Positions 59,474-64,000 of a DNA stretch of 64,000 nt are shown here, piece after piece. Numbering within the stretch: position 1 is the first letter of the stretch; the number at the start of each line of letters is the position of its first letter. The DNA is from Lateolabrax maculatus (taxonomy: Eukaryota > Chordata > Actinopteri > Acropomatiformes > Lateolabracidae), in the NCBI GenBank assembly GCA_031216445.1, contig CM062208.1, positions 4,554,001 through 4,618,000 on the forward strand, written 5' to 3'. A program made the position numbers and the translations under genes. Below the pieces are notes generated by a model. That model did no database searches. It was given only the letters and a program-made list of their open reading frames with translations, and had not been told where the DNA came from.

Positions 59474-59922
59474 TCAGCAGAATCCCACTCGCTGTCGGAC
59501 CTCTCGGAGGACCGGCGCAGCCAGTTCCCGAGCCCTGCGGGTCCCCTGGGCCAGCACTCCCTCCAGGTGAGCGGGGTCCGACCTCAGCCTCTCGATCTCC
59601 TCTCTGATGGGCGTCAACCTCTGGATCACAGCCTCACTTACAAGCTTCTTATAGACACCTGTGTCCAAACCTCTGGCCTGGGACACCGCTTCCTCCACAC
59701 TGATGGTCGCCATGGCAGCGTGGATAGTCACCAGGTTGGACACGCCGGGCCTCGTCTCGGGGTCAAAGGTGACCTCAGAGATGAAGTCAGTGATGGCACG
59801 GCGAACCTTGAGGGCGATGTCATCAGGAGAGTCTGTGATGGAGATGGTCGCCATCGGGTGGGGGTCGGATTTGGACATTTTGGCAGAAGGGTCACGCAGG
59901 GATTTCACCTTTCGTGTAGAAC
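59474..59922 (-). CDS. wars2: wars2 last coding exon (KMSKS motif, stop codon)
   Basis: This 449-nt exon (two bases completing Ser, 148 codons, then TGA at 59474-59476) encodes STRKVKSLRDPSAKMSKSDP and the helical C-terminal domain that recognises the tRNA anticodon side, ending REVRQRVGFC. The KMSKS signature is intact. GVSNLVTIHAAM and PIREEIERL match the family's C-terminal helices. The acceptor is CCTTCCTCAG|GT. The exon is clearly more GC-rich than the flanking sequence. Confidence 0.96.
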
Positions 59923-60334
59923 CTGAGGAAGGAAATCAGATTGAGAAATCCCATTATTATGACGAGAAAACGTGTTACCAAACAATATATTCATTCCAAG
60001 ATAGTTGAAATATTTGATACACTGCAAAATTACTCCCGGCATCAAAGTGAAGCATGTGTTACGAATGGAAAAGCGTTACATTTATAAAGCTCACTGGACT
60101 AAGCTGTGGACAGAGAGTGAGGGCTTTGATTAGGAAAATTTATTGTTAATCAAATCACTTGAAAGAGATATAAGTGAGTAAATCAAACCGAATTTAAAAT
60201 TGAAAATGAATCAAATCTTTTGTCAGTTTGTCTTTATTGTTTAATGAAAATCGGTTTCAGTACTAGTCTGTTGATTTAGTTCTTTGAAAAATAGTTGTAG
60301 AGGGTTATATTAATATCCTGTGATGAATTTCAGC

Positions 60335-60396
<62 letters not shown>

Positions 60397-62556
60397 CGCA
60401 GACGTTTCTCAGTGTGAAGTGATGAGCAGACTGCGGGAGCCGGGATTTCCTTTCTTTTCTTATTTATAAACCCCATACTTCTAGTCGTCCACATCCTCTC
60501 CACGTGTCACATCCTCTCCATCACCCCTGAGACGTGCTCATTTCAGGCAAATTAAAAAGTCTTTGGTTGGTTTCAAAAGGGGAAGGTGGTGACTGGCAAC
60601 TCTGCTTTGCCAAAGACCAGAAATGAGCATGAGATCCACCAAGCTGAGGCTGAGCTCCCGGCTGCACACACACACACTACACCAGTCGGGTTTCAATCAC
60701 TACGGAGGACATTACATTGACTTACATTCATTTCCTACTACTTGCTTGAACCTAACCCTAACCGTACAAGTCTTTACTCTAAAATGTAATGACTTACATT
60801 ACGGGGACCTGCATTTTGAGTCCCCACAACATGAGTAATTCATGGCACACACACCCGTCCGTGAAGTCATCTCGAGGACATCCCCCCAAAATCTATTAGC
60901 ACTCTATTATTTTGATACAAGAGGAAGAAAATATTTCTTTAATCAAAGCTGCACTGCACACATGACTGACTCCATCTTGTGCTTTTATGATACTGATAAT
61001 CAGGGAGGATGAAACTGAGGAGGGGTGGGGGGGTTTCTCTGAACATGTTAGCCATGTGTGTGAGTAACTGAAGAATATTTAAAAATAAAACTTTATCCAA
61101 TGGACTATTATTTGCTTGAATTAAAAAAAAAGGGTAATTTGTTACTGGTCACTCTGTCGTCAATATTTTCTTTTAATTAGAAACCAGAGACCCGGCCAAA
61201 ACACACAATCTAACACAAAACAACATTCAAAACAGACGAGACCAGAAGGAGCCATGACAAAAGACAATTACAAAAGGAATCGTTCACCAACAAATTTAAA
61301 TACTCTTGTATATGTTCTGGGATGTAACGTCCCTCAGTTTAATTCCCTTCTACAGACTATTTGCAGCGGCTGAAGCAGAAAACATCAAGGCTTTCTTATT
61401 CATCGCTAATGAAGTAATGACTATATAGATGCCAACCATGAGCTGCCACGTCCACGGTTCAACTCCGGCCGGTGACATTTGCTGCACGTCATTCCCCATG
61501 TCCCTCCCTGAAGTCGAGTTTGATGATAGAAATTATTTTAGTGGCATAAGACATCACTGGTGTCAGTCCCTCCCAATCTAAACACAGGGGCTTCTTTCTA
61601 AAGCTGCTGTTTTGTTTAGAAATCATTCAGGAAAAGAAAACGACGGAGGCAAAGGCGCCAATTTATAGACACAAAGAAACAGAAAATATAACAATAAAAA
61701 ATGATTACAAGAAATGTTAGAATCTGCACTGCAAAAACTCTCTCGTCACATTATTTGTCTGTAATTGAATTCTTAAAATGTTATTTTCTTAAAACAAATG
61801 AAAAAAATAAAAATAACTATAATTCTAAAAAAAACTAAGTGCTCAATTCTTTCTTGTTTCCAACAGACAAAAATATTGAAACAAGCTGATTTGGATTGAA
61901 ACTGGTTGAATTATTCTGACTGCACTGGCAGATTTTTTCACTTGTTTTAACGAGTCAGTTACAGACAAAAAAAAAAAAAAAGACAAAAAAATTAAATCAT
62001 CATGGCAATCTCTCCATTAATGTGTGAAACACACAGCTAAAACAAGCATTTGACCCAATGAAACAGGAAAGTCGTCAGTAATTACAAAGTATGAATTCTA
62101 TCGAAAGTTTAAGAGCATCGAAGGGGTGATATCTCATTTAAAGAGCTGGAATCTGTAGTGTGTGTGTTCCAAAGGAGTTTAATGTGCCACGATGATTTAC
62201 CGTAATGCTTTTTAAGAGGTCTTTCCACTCTCACAAAAGGAAACTGATGAAACCACTGAATGCATTTTATACATAAAAATAAAAACGAAAAGCTACTGAA
62301 TTCTGGCACCAACCACTGGCCTCCAGCGATCCATTTCAAAATCTGTAGCTGGCCCTTCAAAAGCTCATATCTGATGAAACCCAGTGCGTGTATGTGTGCC
62401 GCCATGCCTACGGATGTGTGTACGAGTGTGTCCTTACTGAGCAGGGCGCCGGGTTCAGGGAACAGGTTTCCATAGCGGTGGTTGAAGATGCGAGCGAGAT
62501 CCTGGGCCAACTCTAAATGCTGGACCTGATCCTCTCCGACGGGGACGTGAGTGGAC
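59474..62556 (-). CDS. wars2: wars2, mitochondrial tryptophanyl-tRNA synthetase, 3' part only (last two coding exons)
   Basis: Wars2 is the nuclear-encoded, bacterial-type class Ic enzyme that joins tryptophan to mitochondrial tRNA-Trp in the matrix. The window holds two coding exons, 62556-62438 and 59922-59474. Joined, they give the C-terminal 188 residues, roughly half of an enzyme of about 360 aa. They include the STHVPVGEDQVQH block and the KMSKS signature loop that binds ATP. The upstream exons with the targeting peptide, the HIGH-type motif and the tryptophan pocket are not seen between 62557 and 64000, so the gene must continue past the right edge. It lies upstream of tbx15 on the same strand, as in other vertebrates. 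Confidence 0.95.
60337..60395 (+). repeat. (GT)n microsatellite
   Basis: 59-bp run, CA in the wars2 transcript, in the last intron. Confidence 0.95.
60655..60840 (+). repeat. Fish repeat of the GTCCTCAC/GTCCCCAC family
   Basis: GGAGGACATTACATTGACTT, CTAACCCTAACCGTA and GGGGACC...GAGTCCCCACAACATGAG are diagnostic of a dispersed fish element whose tandem relatives form the array at 38240-39300. Confidence 0.55.
61435..61512 (+). mobile_element. tRNA-derived fish SINE fragment
   Basis: A B-box-like CACGGTTCAACTCCGGCC is followed by GACATTTGCTGCACGTCATT and a pyrimidine-rich CCCCATGTCCCTCCCTG. This order of B box, TTTGCTGCATGTCA and CT-rich tail is typical of a common teleost SINE. The A-box half is missing or decayed. 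Confidence 0.65.
61729..61960. mobile_element. Candidate non-autonomous DNA element (CACTGCAAAAAC type)
   Basis: It begins CACTGCAAAAACTCTCTCGT, has an internal TTTCTTGTTTCCAAC and ends near TGCACTGGCAGATTTTTTCA. These resemble a fish non-autonomous repeat with CACTGCAAAAA ends. Ends and target duplication were not established. Confidence 0.4.
62438..62556 (-). CDS. wars2: wars2 penultimate coding exon
   Basis: This 119-nt exon starts with the last base of a codon (probably Lys) and encodes STHVPVGEDQVQHLELAQDL then ARIFNHRYGNLFPEPGALL, plus the first base of a Ser codon. VPVGEDQVQHLEL is a hallmark of bacterial and mitochondrial TrpRS, downstream of the active-site fold. The acceptor is ATCTCTCAG|GTCC and the donor is CTCA|GTAAGG. 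Joining to the last exon gives ALLSSTRKVKSLRDPS, which fits the orthologue pattern. Confidence 0.95.
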
Positions 62557-64000
62557 CTGAGAGATGAACCCGTAACACAACATGAGCTCCCATCTGACAC
62601 CACAGGCGTTAAAACACACAACAAGATGCGAGCACAAATTGGAGACACTTGGAGTCGCTGCTGGAGCTCTCTTCAGTGTCGGTTAGGAAGTTTGCAACTG
62701 TCACCCGGGAGGAAGTAATACATTAATTTTCTCTTTAATAAGATCCAGAGAGCATTAGAGATGCTGCGTCTCCCTTTTTTCACAGGAAATTAGATTTTGG
62801 CTGTTTGATGGTTCAAATAGAAACTGCTGAGGAGATAACTTCTATATTCGATCAGAAATATGTAGCTTAAATTTTAATTTTCACGGTGGAAACACCAAAC
62901 TGCAATGATCCAACCACCAACACACACTAACTGGGCTCACATCAGAATCTACTGACGAAGCACCAGCACACTTTAATTTGTGGATCATTCATATGTTGCT
63001 ATGTTGCATCAGACAATTTCTCTGCACTAAAATCTGATAATGAGACTTATATGGAACATGTCAGAAGTAGAACAGTTGGATTTACTTGCATTTTAAAAAT
63101 GCATTAATGAGCGTAACAAATGATATAAAACATATTTTTCTTACTACCTGTGGAGATAATTTTGGTTTTATTGGTCCAGGTTTTGAAATATCTGTCTGTT
63201 ATTCTCCCTGTTACTCTGGATAAACAGCACAATTACTTTAAACTGAAGAAATAGTCCCTATGAGAAATGTTTGGCATGTGTTGTGGATTATTAAAAATAA
63301 TGGAAACATCCCAATACAAAACATTTATATTAGGCAGAAATCTCAGAGACAGATATTTCAAAACCTGGACAAATAAAAACTATCTTCATGGTTGGATACC
63401 ATTAGAGGTAAGTGAGAAAATATATTTTTGTTTGTTTGTTGAAAATGGGTGAATAGACCCTTTAAAATGTCTTCAATGGAAAAGAAATTGATTATACTGC
63501 AGGGAATACTTGACTGTAGCCAACAACATCAGTCTACAGACTGTTAGACCGATCAGGCTTTCCTCCACAAAAAATATTATAGCTGAGGTAGAAAGCCACC
63601 CAGGTCCTGACACTTCTCTCCTGGTGATTAATTTAGTGAGTACATGACGACCTAAACAATAGCCACACTATATGCTCTTTTCCCCTAAAGTCAAATGTTT
63701 TATTTCATACACTTTTTATGACGTTAGCAGATCTCCGCTATAAAAGAATCCATGGAAAAACGTGCCAATACTTAATGTTTAGCACACATTATCTATACCA
63801 GCAGTAATAAATAAAAGTAAATAAAAATGTACAAGCATGGGCTTAGAGTCCATTGTTTTGGCATTAGAATATAAAAACAAATCTGTTTTTGAACAGGATG
63901 GTCACACAAGTATGCAAGTTTTAACAATAAAAAGGGCTTTAAACCAGGATGTATTGACTTTACTGTTCTCAGATTCACAGGCACCCGAAGCAAAATAAGG
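62557..64000 (-). other. wars2: wars2 intron, continuing past the window edge
   Basis: AT-rich sequence with one interspersed-repeat copy (63325-63470). I searched both strands for the upstream wars2 exon (the block ending ILLYK) and do not find it, so the intron extends beyond the window. Confidence 0.7.
63325..63470 (+). repeat. Interspersed repeat, copy B (pair of 9950-10080)
   Basis: GCAGAAATCTCAGAGACAGATA, CTATCTTCATGGTTGGATACC and GGGTGAATAGACCCTTTAAA align with copy A at clear but diverged similarity. It lies in a wars2 intron. Confidence 0.6.

Larger units (their letters stand above)
59923..62437 (-). other. wars2: wars2 last intron (2515 bp)
   Basis: It contains a long GT/CA tract (60337-60395), a fragment of the GGGGACC/GTCCCC-type fish repeat (60655-60840), a SINE fragment (61435-61512) and a candidate non-autonomous element (61729-61960). 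There is no exon-like frame. Confidence 0.85.

Overview
This is vertebrate nuclear DNA, almost certainly from a spiny-rayed (acanthomorph/perciform-like) teleost. The evidence is long AT-rich introns, very many CA/GT microsatellites, mononucleotide runs, and several interspersed repeats and tRNA-derived SINEs of kinds I recognise from fish genomes. There are no operons, no CRISPR array and no intact mobile-element protein gene.

Two protein-coding genes are supported, both on the minus strand. (1) tbx15, a complete T-box transcription factor gene. Eight coding exons run from the ATG at 52997 down to the TAG at 19553-19555. Every intron is GT-AG, every exon phase joins, and the spliced CDS is 1827 nt (608 aa). 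(2) wars2, mitochondrial tryptophanyl-tRNA synthetase, of which only the last two coding exons (62438-62556 and 59474-59922) lie in the window. The rest of the gene continues past the right edge. The tandem order wars2 then tbx15 on one strand matches the TBX15-WARS2 neighbourhood of other vertebrates, which supports tbx15 over its paralogue tbx18.

Layout from left to right. 1-18.4 kb is the 3' flank of tbx15, with no gene I can support. It holds fish repeats (2.7, 5.3-6.8, 8.5, 10.0-10.3 and 13.9-14.4 kb), a perfect short hairpin (10.67 kb) and several high-complexity blocks that look like conserved non-coding elements (CNEs). 18.4-19.55 kb is the probable 3' UTR of tbx15. 19.55-53.0 kb is tbx15; its introns 1-4 and 6-7 are 3-8 kb and carry repeats, microsatellites and CNE-like blocks, while intron 5 is only 609 bp. 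53.0-53.5 kb is a CpG-rich promoter with a GC box and CCAAT boxes. 53.5-59.4 kb is the compact intergenic region between the genes, including the probable wars2 3' UTR. 59.5-64 kb is the 3' part of wars2 with two introns, the second incomplete.

The two products do not share a pathway. Tbx15 is a nuclear repressor-type developmental regulator of skeleton, fin or limb mesenchyme and pigment pattern. Wars2 charges mitochondrial tRNA-Trp. Their linkage probably reflects shared ancestral regulatory territory. No clearly new biological system was found. The points most worth a second look are a (CA)n tract 8 nt inside the donor of tbx15 intron 2, a candidate antisense first exon in intron 1, perfect hairpins, a diverged tandem satellite of about 1.1 kb in intron 3, and the CNE-like blocks.
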